A stretch of 18,946 bases of DNA from assembly GCA_023807065.1 (NCBI GenBank), contig JAJJLU010000780.1, forward strand, positions 1 to 18,946. Reading direction: 5' to 3'. This document shows, piece after piece, positions 10,001 to 17,617 of this stretch. Numbering within the stretch: the first letter of the stretch is position 1; the number at the start of each line of letters is the position of its first letter. Source of the DNA: Isotricha intestinalis (taxonomy: Eukaryota; Ciliophora; Litostomatea; Vestibuliferida; Isotrichidae). The notes under the pieces are model-generated. The model ran no database searches. It was not told the origin of the DNA and saw nothing but the letters and a program-made list of their open reading frames with translations. A program made the position numbers and the translations under genes.

Positions 10001-10199
10001 CGGATCATTATTTGGTGGTATTGTATATGATAAAACAGTAAATTTTAATCCTTCAAATAATCAAAATAATTCAATATTTAATAATAATTTAAATAAACCA
10101 AATAATAACTCCTTATTTGGAAACATAAATGAAGAAAATAATAAAGGTTCTTTATTTCAAAATACTAATATAACATTTTCTTCTTCTCTGTTTAAATAA
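7089..10199 (+). CDS. FG/LF-repeat nucleoporin-like protein
   Basis: This is a 1036-residue, Asn/Lys/Ser-rich, mostly disordered protein. Residues 1-25 (MSNLRNYFTSIKKALSNII) can form an amphipathic helix, as in yeast Nup1/Nup60-type basket nucleoporins. A charged helical segment lies at about 215-265. From about residue 345 to the end, short hydrophobic motifs recur between polar spacers: SLFG, TLFG, FFG and IFG (about a dozen Phe-Gly dipeptides) plus SLFN, SIFN and SLFS variants. This is the hallmark of FG nucleoporins, which line the nuclear pore and bind transport receptors. Residues 647-813 contain a 37-residue tandem repeat that ends in PIFGIK. The tail (SIFN, SLFG, SLFK) recalls the NIFN and GLFG repeats described for Tetrahymena Nup98 paralogs, but no Nup98 autoproteolytic domain is present. 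It could be another low-complexity protein. The nucleoporin assignment is inference from motif density. Confidence 0.72.
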   Translation: MSNLRNYFTSIKKALSNIINYSNDYKNNENNNNIDLDECPINIPSFNDVNIENQYNTLIPSKQKITRNEYINNNIINEKEKNKDDLEMTPNNINNNGKINSLIKITNYILENKFNNQLDNNNKYILKTSNKNYLDSNVTKNFNYFIEKPMDFSEKKKILNFDNDIDVVKNYKKNLYTPLNYTYSNNLFLGKKYPKKFESEKEKNNEIKIQKKEFTGLNNKLLHDIRKEIEEKRIRNENKLNEINQKKIFKNIKLNYEERKRMIEQYYKTKASLINNRQTIFLNDILDSTNNNLNNSSFDFLCLSHNENVSIQGTSKKKNKLNDLKVGKSEITFEKIHKPENNILTKKESLFNFGNLDEKYSDNSLFLVGNSKNQQNKKKIFLTSNPYSMFNNINQKDNKNYLHQEEKPKSLFGDDLKNDKKIFLFYDKSNDLNTKKKNFNLFQNNESKINKDESLFSGNNSYNKNQIFNSSNTENNESLFGNVKLNKKSLFNDNKTSLFENNDNDNTLFGKSKNKTLFDNKTPFFENLEKKNDSNYKTTLFGNIENKNSKFEIDSKGNKTNFFGNSDNKHSLFGDNQNSLFSIPENKKSESNNKSDLTKESIFTYNSNQNDKKKEHNNLLSSSLLEPRLSKQKKIIFNQPQEFLFKTSEEKKEENSLFSVPNNKKGELKYKSSLTTEPIFGIKTSEEKKEENSLFSVPDNKKGELKYKSTLTTEPIFGIKATQEKKEENSLFSVPNNKKGELKYKSSLTTEPIFGIKTSEEKKEENSLFSVPNNKKGELKYKSTLTTEPIFGIKATQEKKEENSLFSVPNNKIKTHLKPFTNQIISSNSLNEEIKDKKHKLDLKSIPVNETIDTDKKPNIALLSKKDNSFLFNENNLFIKKATNINPQNSIFTNAIITDNKIIETKIIDSKNTLTSLFSTPKIIENKDTLNINLKVENKDNDQKKSIFQINDNKGNNNNSIFNIKGNDKNNGSLFGGIVYDKTVNFNPSNNQNNSIFNNNLNKPNNNSLFGNINEENNKGSLFQNTNITFSSSLFK
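9027..9527 (+). repeat. 111-bp in-frame tandem repeat array (4.5 copies)
   Basis: Copies begin at 9027, 9138, 9249, 9360 and 9471, exactly 111 bp (37 codons) apart, and the last is about half length. Each unit carries a KKEENSLFSVP motif and ends with TTEPIFGIK, so each full unit contributes one LF and one FG motif. The copies alternate: units 1, 2 and 4 start TSEE while 3 and 5 start ATQE, and units 2 and 4 read STL where 1 and 3 read SSL. Units 2-3 and 4-5 therefore look like copies of a 222-bp dimer. Near-identity at DNA level indicates recent expansion or homogenisation. Confidence 0.93.
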
Positions 10200-10612
10200 A
10201 ATTAAACATTTTTTAAATATAATTATTTTTTCAATTATTTATATTTAATTTCAGTAAATAAAAGGAAAATAAAAAACTTTAACAATTTATTTAATGATAT
10301 CTTTTTCAGTAATTAATTAAGATTTAAATTCTTACTATATTTTTTTATTAAGATAGAAATATATTTAAATTCTTCAAGCCAACAATTAACATTTTTTTAA
10401 ACATTTAATATTACAATTATATATTAAAATAAAAAAGATATATGAGATTAATTAAATAAAAAAAATTCAAAAAAAATAAAACTTTACTTATTTTTATTTT
10501 TACTACTTCCTTGATAAATTTTAGTTTATAACAATTATCCTCATTAATAGAAATTCAATAAATTAAAACAAAAAATTCATCAAATTGGACTTTGAAATAA
10601 ATTAAAAAGAAT

Positions 10613-11220
10613 ATGTTTAAAAATACAAAATTTAGATTAATTGGAGGGAATTCTCTAGAAACAACAAAAATTCAATTATCAAATTTATGTAAAACTATTT
10701 CAGAAACAATTTAAATTGAAAATGCTAATGCTAAAGTTGATTGAACTTTTATATTATGTTTGATGAGTGGCTTAATGAAAGATGGAAAAAGAAATCTTTC
10801 ATGAAAATATATTCAAAGTATAAATTTTACAAAAATAATTATAAGATATATTTAAAAGGAAAATTAGATTAAATCTTTTATAATAATCCATTAAGAAAAA
10901 AATTAAAAAAATTCTATAGTGGTAATAGAGCAAACAATAAACAATTTTATTGTTAGGGAAATTTTATTCGATTATTATACAAATGAGATTATCGTTTAAG
11001 GGAAAAAGAATTGGAAAGAAATTTATTTATTTCCTTTATAATAGAATTAACACATAATAAAGTTAATTTCTAATTTATATTTAAAAGATTATAATATTAG
11101 TAGTGTAATTGAAAGATTTTGAAATCAAGATGGAGTTTGATTTCCTTTTTTGAAAATAATTCAACAATTTCCATTTTTTATATTTGATTGTTTAATTTTT
11201 CAAATTTTAGACTAGTATAA
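10613..11220 (+). pseudogene. Stop-riddled coding relic, possibly transposon-derived
   Basis: Frame one opens at ATG 10613 for 33 codons (starting MFKNTKFRLIGGNSLETTK). After a shift, a second frame from ATG 10756 runs about 105 codons to roughly 11072 with only three stops. About ten would be expected by chance at this composition. It contains FDEWLNERWKKKSF, LKKFYSGNRANNKQFYC and YRLREKELERN. A third block returns to frame one (KDYNISSVIERF, then FPFLKIIQQFPFF). The stops fall at plausible Gln and Trp positions. GC is about 22%, as in the genes here. I read this as a degraded gene with frameshifts. Its position beside a terminal-inverted-repeat element suggests a mobile-element remnant, but I recognise no transposase motif. 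Confidence 0.4.
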
Positions 11221-11251
11221 AAATGAATTTTTAATTAAAAAATTATAATTA

Positions 11252-11386
11252 ACGTAATTCACGAAATAATTCGAATTTCTCTTTTTCAAAGCTTTATCAT
11301 TATTTTATTTTTCACAATAATCCCAATTTCTCGAAAAACATACATGAAAAAAAAAATATTTTTTCGAATTATTTCGTGAATTACGG
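11252..11386. mobile_element. TA-flanked 135-bp element with terminal inverted repeats
   Basis: The left arm 11253-11275 (CGTAATTCACGAAATAATTC then GAA) is an exact reverse complement of 11363-11385, a perfect 23-bp inverted repeat around an 87-bp interior. One more base on each side (A on the left, C read inward on the right) is followed by TA at 11250-11251 and 11387-11388, which fits a TA target duplication. The interior has no reading frame. Size, inverted repeats and TA flanks match a Tc1/mariner-type MITE or a TA-bounded ciliate internal eliminated sequence. Three CpG in each arm are striking in DNA this poor in GC. A structured RNA hairpin is an alternative. The inverted repeat is certain; mobility is inferred. 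Confidence 0.65.
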
Positions 11387-12075
11387 TATTTATTTTAGAT
11401 TATTGATTCTTATTAAATACCTTTTCTATTTTTTATAGACATTATTTCTTTTATATATGTATCAAATTTTTTCAAAACCCTTTTTTATCTTTTTATGAAA
11501 TTTAATCAAATCATTGTTAGATTTCAACTTTTTATTTCACTTTTACTTAATTAATTTTAATTTTGTGATATTAAATATTATTTAGTTTATAAAAAAGTAA
11601 TTTTTTTAATTTATTATATCATTTTTATAATTTTTTTGATATTCTTTTTTCATTTTTTGTATCCATCAAAATAATTTTTAGTCTAAATAATTCAAATGTT
11701 CTTCTTTTTACATATTATTTTTTTCAATATTAATATTTTATAATTAACAAAAATTTGAACAATATAATATATATTTTCTTATTATTTTCCTCTCCAAAAA
11801 ATTGTATTTAACTCTAATTTTTCAATGTTTTATTCCACCAAATTATATATTATTAATTTTGTAACTTTTTCTCTAAATATTTTTTTTTTGAATACAAAAA
11901 TATGTTATTTGAAATTGAAAATTTAAAATGTTAAAAAGTTATATTCCTTAAAATTAAATTAATTAAATGAAATTCATATTGAAAAAATAATCATTAGTAT
12001 TCATCTCAAAAATTTAATTGAAAAAATTAAACAAAAAAAAATTAATTAATATTAAATAACTTATTCTATATAAAA

Positions 12076-14082
12076 ATGAATAAAACTACCACCTCCAATT
12101 TTCACAACAAATCCAAACAACTTCCACCAATAAAAACCGAAAAACCGGATCCATCAATAATAAAATTATCTGATGAAAAAAAATATATAGCATTAAGCCG
12201 TCAAGATTTCAATAATTCAATAATTCAAAAATGGGGAGAAATAATAATAAATAAATTACCAATACGTAGGACAAATCACGTATCATTTATATATGATAAT
12301 TATTTTTATATTTTTGGAGGAAGAGACATTAATGAAACAAAAATGAATGATATGTATAGAGTAAAATTAGATTTTTCAGAAGAATCAAATGAAAAATGGG
12401 AAAAAATTAATTATGAAGGAAAAATTATTCCAAATTGTGTTTCTGGTCATAAAGGACTTTTAATAGGAAATTTATTATATATTTTCGGAGGTGTTAATAT
12501 TACTGAACAAGCTAATAATAAAGTTTATATTTTTAATATTGATGATAGGAGATGGGAAGAAAGAGAATTTTCAGAAAGTGAAGTTTTACCTTTAAGTTCT
12601 CATTCAATGAGTCTTGTTGGAAATTTAATTGTTGTTGTTGGTGGATATTCTAAAGGCCAGTTTAATGAAAAAACTTTTTTATATGATTATGAAAATAATA
12701 TTTGGGATTATTATCCTAAAGATAAGTATGAAGATGAAAAAGAAGAGGAAAATCAAGATGAATTAATAGAATTAAAAAATAAAATTATTAATGAGAATCT
12801 ACAAAATGAAAATATCAAAGATGAATTAGTTGATTTAGTAAACCTTCATAATGAAGAAGATAATAAAGAAGAAAATAAAGAAGAAAATAAAGAAGAAGAA
12901 AAAGAAGAAAATAAAGAAGAAGAAAAAGAAGAAAATAAAGAAGAAAAAGAAGAAGAAAATAAAGAAGAAGAAAAAGAAGAAGAAAATAAAGAAGAAGAAA
13001 AAAAAGAAGAAAATAAAGAAGAAGAAAAAGAAGAAGAAAATAAAGAAGAAGAAAAAGAAGAAGAAAAGAAGGAAGAAGAAATTAAAGATATAGAAGAAAA
13101 AAAAGAAGAACCAAAGCCCAAAAGAGATAATATAATTCATAAAACAAATAAAATCAATTTTTCAAAAAAAATAAAAAATAAGGTTCCAAGACCAGATGAA
13201 CTGCCAGAGCCTCGAATAAATCAATCCCAAGTGACAGTATCAGATACACTCCTTTATATATATGGAGGAATAAACAGTGAAGGTCATTATCTTGATGATA
13301 TGTGGTCATTTTGCATAACAGATTATTTATGGACTAAAATAGAAATTAAAGGAGAAATTCCTAAAGCTCGTTCTGGTCATTCTTGTTTAATTCAAGATAA
13401 TTTTTTATATATTTTTGGTGGAAAAACTGCAAATATATTTGAAGTTAATGAATTCTGGAAATTTGATATTGAGAATTCTAAATTTATTTTAATTCATGAT
13501 ACTTTACTTGAAATGGGAAATAATGAAGGGAAAATTTATAATAAACCTAAAGAAAAAAATGTTGAATATCATGATCCTTTTCATACATTTTATAAATTAA
13601 AAAAAATGAATATGCCTAATAAAACTACAAATGATTTTTATAATAATAATAAAAATGGTGTTCATCAAAATAAATATGAAGATTTAGTTATGAAAGATCA
13701 TAAAGCAAAAATTATGAAAAATTCTTTAATTTATAGAATTGAACAGGATGATCAAATTTTCATTAAAAAATTAAGTCAAGCTAATCATGATATAAAATTA
13801 GATAAAATTAGGTTTGGAATTGTTCCTGTTCCAAGAGATGGTCATTCATGTTTTATACATGATAAAAAAATGTATGTTTTTGGAGGAGACAGAAATAAAT
13901 TTCCTTTTAATGATATGTTTGTATATGATTTTAATAGAGAAGCTCAACAAAAAGAAAATGTTGATGATAACACTACTGATAAGGAAAGCAGAAATAAAAT
14001 TATAGTTACTGATGATAAAAAATCACAAATATCTAGTAAATCTAATAAGTCTAAAGGTTCTAAAATTCATAAAAAAAAATAA
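12076..14082 (+). CDS. Kelch-repeat protein with acidic insert
   Basis: The protein has 668 residues, with an ATG in A-rich context and a TAA stop. Six kelch blades can be recognised by their beta-strand/Gly-Gly signatures: YIFGG at 78-82, YIFGG at 135-139, VVVGG at 186-190, YIYGG at 394-398, YIFGG at 445-449 and YVFGG at 600-604. Most have the following aspartate/tyrosine and tryptophan positions (for example MWSF..LWTKIEI). Together they could close one six-bladed propeller, a protein-interaction platform. Two insertions interrupt it: a Lys/Glu/Asn low-complexity tract at about 213-347 between blades 3 and 4, and about 120 residues at 470-585 between blades 5 and 6. The C-terminus (KSNKSKGSKIHKKK) is basic. 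There is no BTB, F-box or membrane segment, so it does not look like a standard KLHL ubiquitin adaptor. The cellular role is unknown. The next gene follows 108 bp downstream on the same strand. Confidence 0.9.
   Translation: MNKTTTSNFHNKSKQLPPIKTEKPDPSIIKLSDEKKYIALSRQDFNNSIIQKWGEIIINKLPIRRTNHVSFIYDNYFYIFGGRDINETKMNDMYRVKLDFSEESNEKWEKINYEGKIIPNCVSGHKGLLIGNLLYIFGGVNITEQANNKVYIFNIDDRRWEEREFSESEVLPLSSHSMSLVGNLIVVVGGYSKGQFNEKTFLYDYENNIWDYYPKDKYEDEKEEENQDELIELKNKIINENLQNENIKDELVDLVNLHNEEDNKEENKEENKEEEKEENKEEEKEENKEEKEEENKEEEKEEENKEEEKKEENKEEEKEEENKEEEKEEEKKEEEIKDIEEKKEEPKPKRDNIIHKTNKINFSKKIKNKVPRPDELPEPRINQSQVTVSDTLLYIYGGINSEGHYLDDMWSFCITDYLWTKIEIKGEIPKARSGHSCLIQDNFLYIFGGKTANIFEVNEFWKFDIENSKFILIHDTLLEMGNNEGKIYNKPKEKNVEYHDPFHTFYKLKKMNMPNKTTNDFYNNNKNGVHQNKYEDLVMKDHKAKIMKNSLIYRIEQDDQIFIKKLSQANHDIKLDKIRFGIVPVPRDGHSCFIHDKKMYVFGGDRNKFPFNDMFVYDFNREAQQKENVDDNTTDKESRNKIIVTDDKKSQISSKSNKSKGSKIHKKK
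12848..13110 (+). repeat. C-free GAA/AAT low-complexity tract
   Basis: The coding strand has no C for 263 nt, and T occurs almost only in AAT codons. It is built from irregular GAA, AAA and AAT codons in units of about 15-27 bp, such as AATAAAGAAGAAGAAAAAG. It encodes the acidic NKEEEKEE insert of the kelch protein. Long purine-rich tracts like this are prone to slippage and length polymorphism. The unit length varies but the frame is kept, which suggests selection on the protein. Confidence 0.9.
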
Positions 14083-14190
14083 ATAAATTATTTTTTTTAA
14101 CATGTTTTATATAAAATAATATTTAATTTAAAAAACTTCTCACATTATTTTTTATTAAAAAAAATAAATAAATAAAATTAATTGAAAAAA

Positions 14191-15273
14191 ATGGAAGAAG
14201 AAGAAAAAGAACTTTCAAATTCATATTCTAAAGAAGAATCTCTTTCTGAATCACAAGAAGAAGAAATATCATCATCTAATTCTAATCAAGAAGAAGAAAT
14301 AAATTCATCAAATTCATCATTAGAGGAAAATTCATCTGAAAAAAATAAAAATAAAACACAATTTGAAGTAATATATTCAGAATCAAAATATCAAAAAAGA
14401 AAAAGAAGAAGTAAAAAAGAATTTGATGGTCCAAGTTATAAATGTCCAGAATGTGGAAAAAGTTATTTGTCAATGCCAGCATTAAATACTCATAGAAGAA
14501 CAAAACATGATTTAGGAAAATTTGGAGGCGGAAGAGGAAGAGGAAGACCAAGAAAAGAACCTTTAATTATTTCTCCTGATGAAATTGCACCTCAAATTAA
14601 TAATACTATTATTAATAATAATTTTATGTCTTATAATAAAATTGAAAAGAAATTTAAACATTTTTTCGAAAAGGAAAATAGAAAATTAATTGTTGGTGAA
14701 AAATGTGATTTAGATTTTTTAAAAAAAATTTTAAATGATATTTTTATGAGATTTAAAGGAAAGTTTAATGAGAAAAATGTTGGAAGTTATGATAAATGTA
14801 GTTTTTTTAAATTTTTAATTGAAAATTGGAATAAGGAAAATACAGATAATGATAAAAATAATGCTAGTACTTTTTTTACTGGAAGTTATAATCGAAATAA
14901 AGATAATAATAAAGATGCCATTCATTTAAATTTAAATGAAAATAATAATAAAGAAATTATGGAAAAAGTTTTTTTGAAATATTTAAAAGACTGTTCTTTT
15001 AAAACAAATAAAAATTTTTTCAAGAATTTATTAACTTTTATTGTTTTACTTAGGGAAGGTGTTAATTTTATAAATGAAGATGAAGAAAATATAATATATT
15101 CAGAAAATAATAATTGTGAAAATTTACCTGAATCTTTAAATGACATTATTGAAAAGTATTTTGAACCTAATTTTTTTTTTGGGATAGAACAAAAAGAATT
15201 AGTGGATATAATAACACATTTTTCTCATTGGCTTTTTACTAATAATTATACAGATATGAAAGTAACTTATTAA
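14191..15273 (+). CDS. C2H2 zinc-finger/AT-hook protein
   Basis: The frame is open from a TTG at 14182, but the first ATG is at 14191, giving 360 residues and a TAA stop. Residues 1-55 are a Ser/Glu/Asn-rich acidic tail. A basic cluster at 67-77 (YQKRKRRSKKE) is a likely nuclear signal. One C2H2 finger follows: C85-x2-C88-x12-H101-x4-H106, with the linker-like SYLSMPALNTH. Directly after it comes GGGRGRGRPRK (112-122), an AT-hook with a GRP core. Residues about 150-355 form a helical domain (KKFKHFFEKENRKL, FLKKILNDIFMRFKGKF, then FSHWLFTNNYT at the end). A single finger plus AT-hook plus helical C-terminus is an arrangement I associate with ciliate proteins. It probably binds AT-rich DNA or chromatin in the nucleus. 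Target and role are unknown. Confidence 0.82.
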   Translation: MEEEEKELSNSYSKEESLSESQEEEISSSNSNQEEEINSSNSSLEENSSEKNKNKTQFEVIYSESKYQKRKRRSKKEFDGPSYKCPECGKSYLSMPALNTHRRTKHDLGKFGGGRGRGRPRKEPLIISPDEIAPQINNTIINNNFMSYNKIEKKFKHFFEKENRKLIVGEKCDLDFLKKILNDIFMRFKGKFNEKNVGSYDKCSFFKFLIENWNKENTDNDKNNASTFFTGSYNRNKDNNKDAIHLNLNENNNKEIMEKVFLKYLKDCSFKTNKNFFKNLLTFIVLLREGVNFINEDEENIIYSENNNCENLPESLNDIIEKYFEPNFFFGIEQKELVDIITHFSHWLFTNNYTDMKVTY

Positions 15274-15714
15274 ATTAAAATAAATAATTAATATATTATC
15301 ATAAATAATTATTTTTTTTTTATCCTTAATTATATAAATAATTTAATTATTTATTCAATGTCTTAATGAATATTCCTTTGTTCTATTAGGATAAGCTATC
15401 TCTTATATAAAAATAAATTATGATATAATTAGAATAAATTTTCAATTTTTGAATGGTTTTAAATTTTTTCAAATATATATCTTCAAACAAATTTTATAAT
15501 ATCCTAAAAAAATGAAATTTTTTTTGATGTATATTTTGAAAATAATTTCAGTCGTTCTTTTAAAAATTCGAATCAAATTATTTTTTAAAATAAATTGACA
15601 ATTATTTAATTATATAAAAATATATTATTTATAATATGTATTTTTAATTGTTAAAATTATTTATCTGAAAACATGAAATGAATTCCAATATAAGCAAAAT
15701 ATTTTAATATTTAT
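15274..15714. other. Convergent intergenic spacer
   Basis: This 441-bp spacer separates the 3' ends of the zinc-finger gene (+) and the coiled-coil gene (-). It is A/T-run sequence with stops in all frames. I see no RNA gene, repeat or relic that I can support. Confidence 0.6.
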
Positions 15715-16230
15715 CTAATTTTTATCCTTTCTCTTCTCATTTTCCAATTGTTTTTTTTTTTCTATAATTACTGCTAATTTATTGTTTAATTCATTTTTTT
15801 CCCTTTTTATTGATTTCAATTCCTTTGAAGCCTCATCAAATTGTTCATTTAATTTTTTTTTATCCTCTTCTATATCCCATAATTTTTTTTTAAATTCTTC
15901 AATTGTTTCCTTTAATTCTTTGTTCAATATTTCCAATTCCTTATTTTTCTCTTTCATTGTTTCTAAATCTTTTTTATCCTTTATTTTATGAATTTTATAA
16001 ACTTCTAATTTTAAATTTTTATTTTTTAAATCTTCTATTTCATTTTTTAAATCTTGATTTTGAACTTTGTAAATTTCTAACTCAGCATTTTTTTTCTTTA
16101 ATTCTTCTTCAATTTTGGCTTGTTTTGATTCATTTTTTGAAAATTCATTATTGTGGCTATCATTTAATGATTCTTTTTCTTTATCTTGAGAAAAACCACT
16201 TTTGTTATTGACAGATTCACAAGTTCCCAT
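15715..16230 (-). CDS. Coiled-coil protein with predicted dual acylation
   Basis: The 171-residue protein starts at ATG 16230 in A-rich context and ends in TAG. MGTCES fits the N-myristoylation consensus (Gly2 exposed, Ser6) with Cys4 available for palmitoylation, a combination that stably anchors soluble proteins to the plasma or ciliary membrane. Residues 7-38 are polar and flexible. From about 38 to the C-terminus the sequence is a continuous Lys/Glu/Leu-rich heptad-like coiled coil (LKNEIEDLKNKNLKLEVYK and LNKELKETIEEFKKKL). A short internal duplication is visible: LEIYKV and LEVYKI about 25 residues apart. There is no transmembrane helix. It is divergent from the next gene, with 280 bp between start codons. 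It may be a membrane-tethered structural or scaffold protein. No named family is recognised, and acylation is a prediction from the N-terminal motif. Confidence 0.8.
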   Translation of the reverse strand: MGTCESVNNKSGFSQDKEKESLNDSHNNEFSKNESKQAKIEEELKKKNAELEIYKVQNQDLKNEIEDLKNKNLKLEVYKIHKIKDKKDLETMKEKNKELEILNKELKETIEEFKKKLWDIEEDKKKLNEQFDEASKELKSIKREKNELNNKLAVIIEKKKQLENEKRKDKN

Positions 16231-16510
16231 TTAAAATTTATTTATTATTCTTTCTATTTTTTATGTTATTGAAAAAATTTTTTTAATAATTCAAAAAATA
16301 TTAATATATTATTTTAATAAAAAAAATTCAAAATAAGAAGTTTTTTTATTTGAAAAAAAGATTGATTTTATGAAGCTCATTTGAAAAATATAATAATTGT
16401 TGATGAAAGTATACAATCAATTATTCTTTTATACAATAAGTAAATAGTATTAATTTACTTTTTTTCAATATTAAATATAAAATAATATAATTTTTTAATA
16501 ATTTAATAAA

Positions 16511-17485
16511 ATGAAACAGAAAATTACTTTACCTTATTATTGTAATGGGGATCGAAATTATAAATGTTTTGAAAATCCATCAAATGATACATTATCAACA
16601 TCATGTGTAAAGACAAATTCATCAGATATAATTGAAAGAAATTTTTTAGATTTTGATTCAAGGTTAATTAAAAGAAATTCAAACTTATCTAATTCTCAAT
16701 TATTTTATCATCCAGAATATAAAAGATATCATGTTGTAAATGAAATGAATCAAAACATTAATAATTACATGAATCCAGTTCAACAATATAAATATAAAGA
16801 TAATCCTTTAATTCAATCTTCAGATGGACTTTTTTCATTAAGAAAGGAAAAATTATTTATAAAAGGGGAATATTTGAATAATCAAAATAATAAACAAAAC
16901 ATTAATCCAAGTCAATCAGAGAATAATTTAAATATTAAAAATGATAAAAATAATATTATCCAATTAAAAGCAGAAAGAAATCAAAATATATTACAACCAA
17001 ATATTTTACATGTTAAAGCAGGTCATAAGAGTTTAAGAAGAATAAAACCACCTTCGTTAAATCCTGATTTTGATTTAGTAAAAAGTGGTAGTTATTTAGA
17101 AAGTAAAGATGCTCCAGAATATTTAAGAAATTATGATAGGGAAAATATTAAAAATATTGATCAATATTATATTGATAAAGACCAAAATGTAACTGTTTTA
17201 AGTAGATTTGGAAGTTGGTTAACATTAAGACCAAATGATAAAAATAGAAAACATTCTTTAGAAAAAATTAAACAAGGAACATATGAAACTTCTATTATTG
17301 CACCTGATTGGATGGATATTCAATCTAGAAGAAAAAATAACCCTAATATGAATTTAAATCCTGTTAATAATTTTAAAAGTTATCAATGGACTAATAGTTG
17401 TAAAGATAATACTAAAGTTACTATGCTTATTGAAAAAGACCAAAAAAATGCATTACCTGATTTTTTAAAAGATTATTATAATTGA
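16511..17485 (+). CDS. Hypothetical protein next to ciliary gene (324 aa)
   Basis: ATG in A-rich context, one exon, TGA stop. Residues 1-190 are Asn/Gln/Ser-rich and largely disordered, with scattered Tyr and Pro (LFYHPEYKRYHV, NPVQQYKYKDNPLIQ). Residues about 198-275 look conserved and compact: SKDAPEYLRNYDRENI, then SRFGSWLTLRP at 231-241 and a TSIIAPDWM motif at 260-268. The C-terminus ends LPDFLKDYYN. There is no signal peptide, membrane segment or known catalytic motif. It lies 132 bp upstream of the STPGR gene on the same strand, so a ciliary role is conceivable, but neighbourhood alone is weak evidence in a eukaryote. I do not recognise the family. Confidence 0.78.
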   Translation: MKQKITLPYYCNGDRNYKCFENPSNDTLSTSCVKTNSSDIIERNFLDFDSRLIKRNSNLSNSQLFYHPEYKRYHVVNEMNQNINNYMNPVQQYKYKDNPLIQSSDGLFSLRKEKLFIKGEYLNNQNNKQNINPSQSENNLNIKNDKNNIIQLKAERNQNILQPNILHVKAGHKSLRRIKPPSLNPDFDLVKSGSYLESKDAPEYLRNYDRENIKNIDQYYIDKDQNVTVLSRFGSWLTLRPNDKNRKHSLEKIKQGTYETSIIAPDWMDIQSRRKNNPNMNLNPVNNFKSYQWTNSCKDNTKVTMLIEKDQKNALPDFLKDYYN

Positions 17486-17617
17486 TTCATTTATAATATT
17501 TATTTTTATTTATTCAATGTAAAAAATTTTTCAGATTTAAAAATAATAATCATTATCTATATTTTTAAAAAAAATAAAAAAAAAAAAATACAAATAAATA
17601 AAAAAATAATATATAAA

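Larger units (their letters stand above)
10200..12075. other. 1.9-kb gene-free region with relics
   Basis: This is the longest gap in the window. 10200-10570 is AT-run sequence with nothing identifiable. 10570-11220 has raised GC (27 of 120 bases in 10921-11040, against 5 of 60 in 10381-10440) and coding-like texture; it is listed separately. 11252-11386 is an inverted-repeat element, also listed separately. 11390-12075 is again AT-rich, with dense stops in all frames and no feature I can support. Its end presumably serves as the kelch gene promoter. Confidence 0.6.

Noticed and set aside
10613..11220. Gene expressed through reassigned stop codons (TAA/TAG Gln, TGA Trp)
   Set aside because: Ten neighbouring genes use all three as stops and never as sense. 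If all three are treated as sense, every frame is open, so openness proves nothing. Decay is simpler.
11263..11280. TTCGAA string resembling a tRNA T-loop
   Set aside because: No cloverleaf can be drawn around it. It is part of the inverted-repeat arm.
12835..13140. Open frames on both strands over the kelch acidic tract, including poly-Phe, poly-Ser and poly-Lys products
   Set aside because: They are consequences of the C-free GAA/AAT tract in other frames. The kelch frame explains the region.
15782..16211. Two plus-strand hydrophobic open frames opposite the coiled-coil gene
   Set aside because: Antisense of Lys/Glu-rich coiled-coil codons gives Phe/Leu/Ser-rich text. The minus-strand gene has a proper start and acylation motif.
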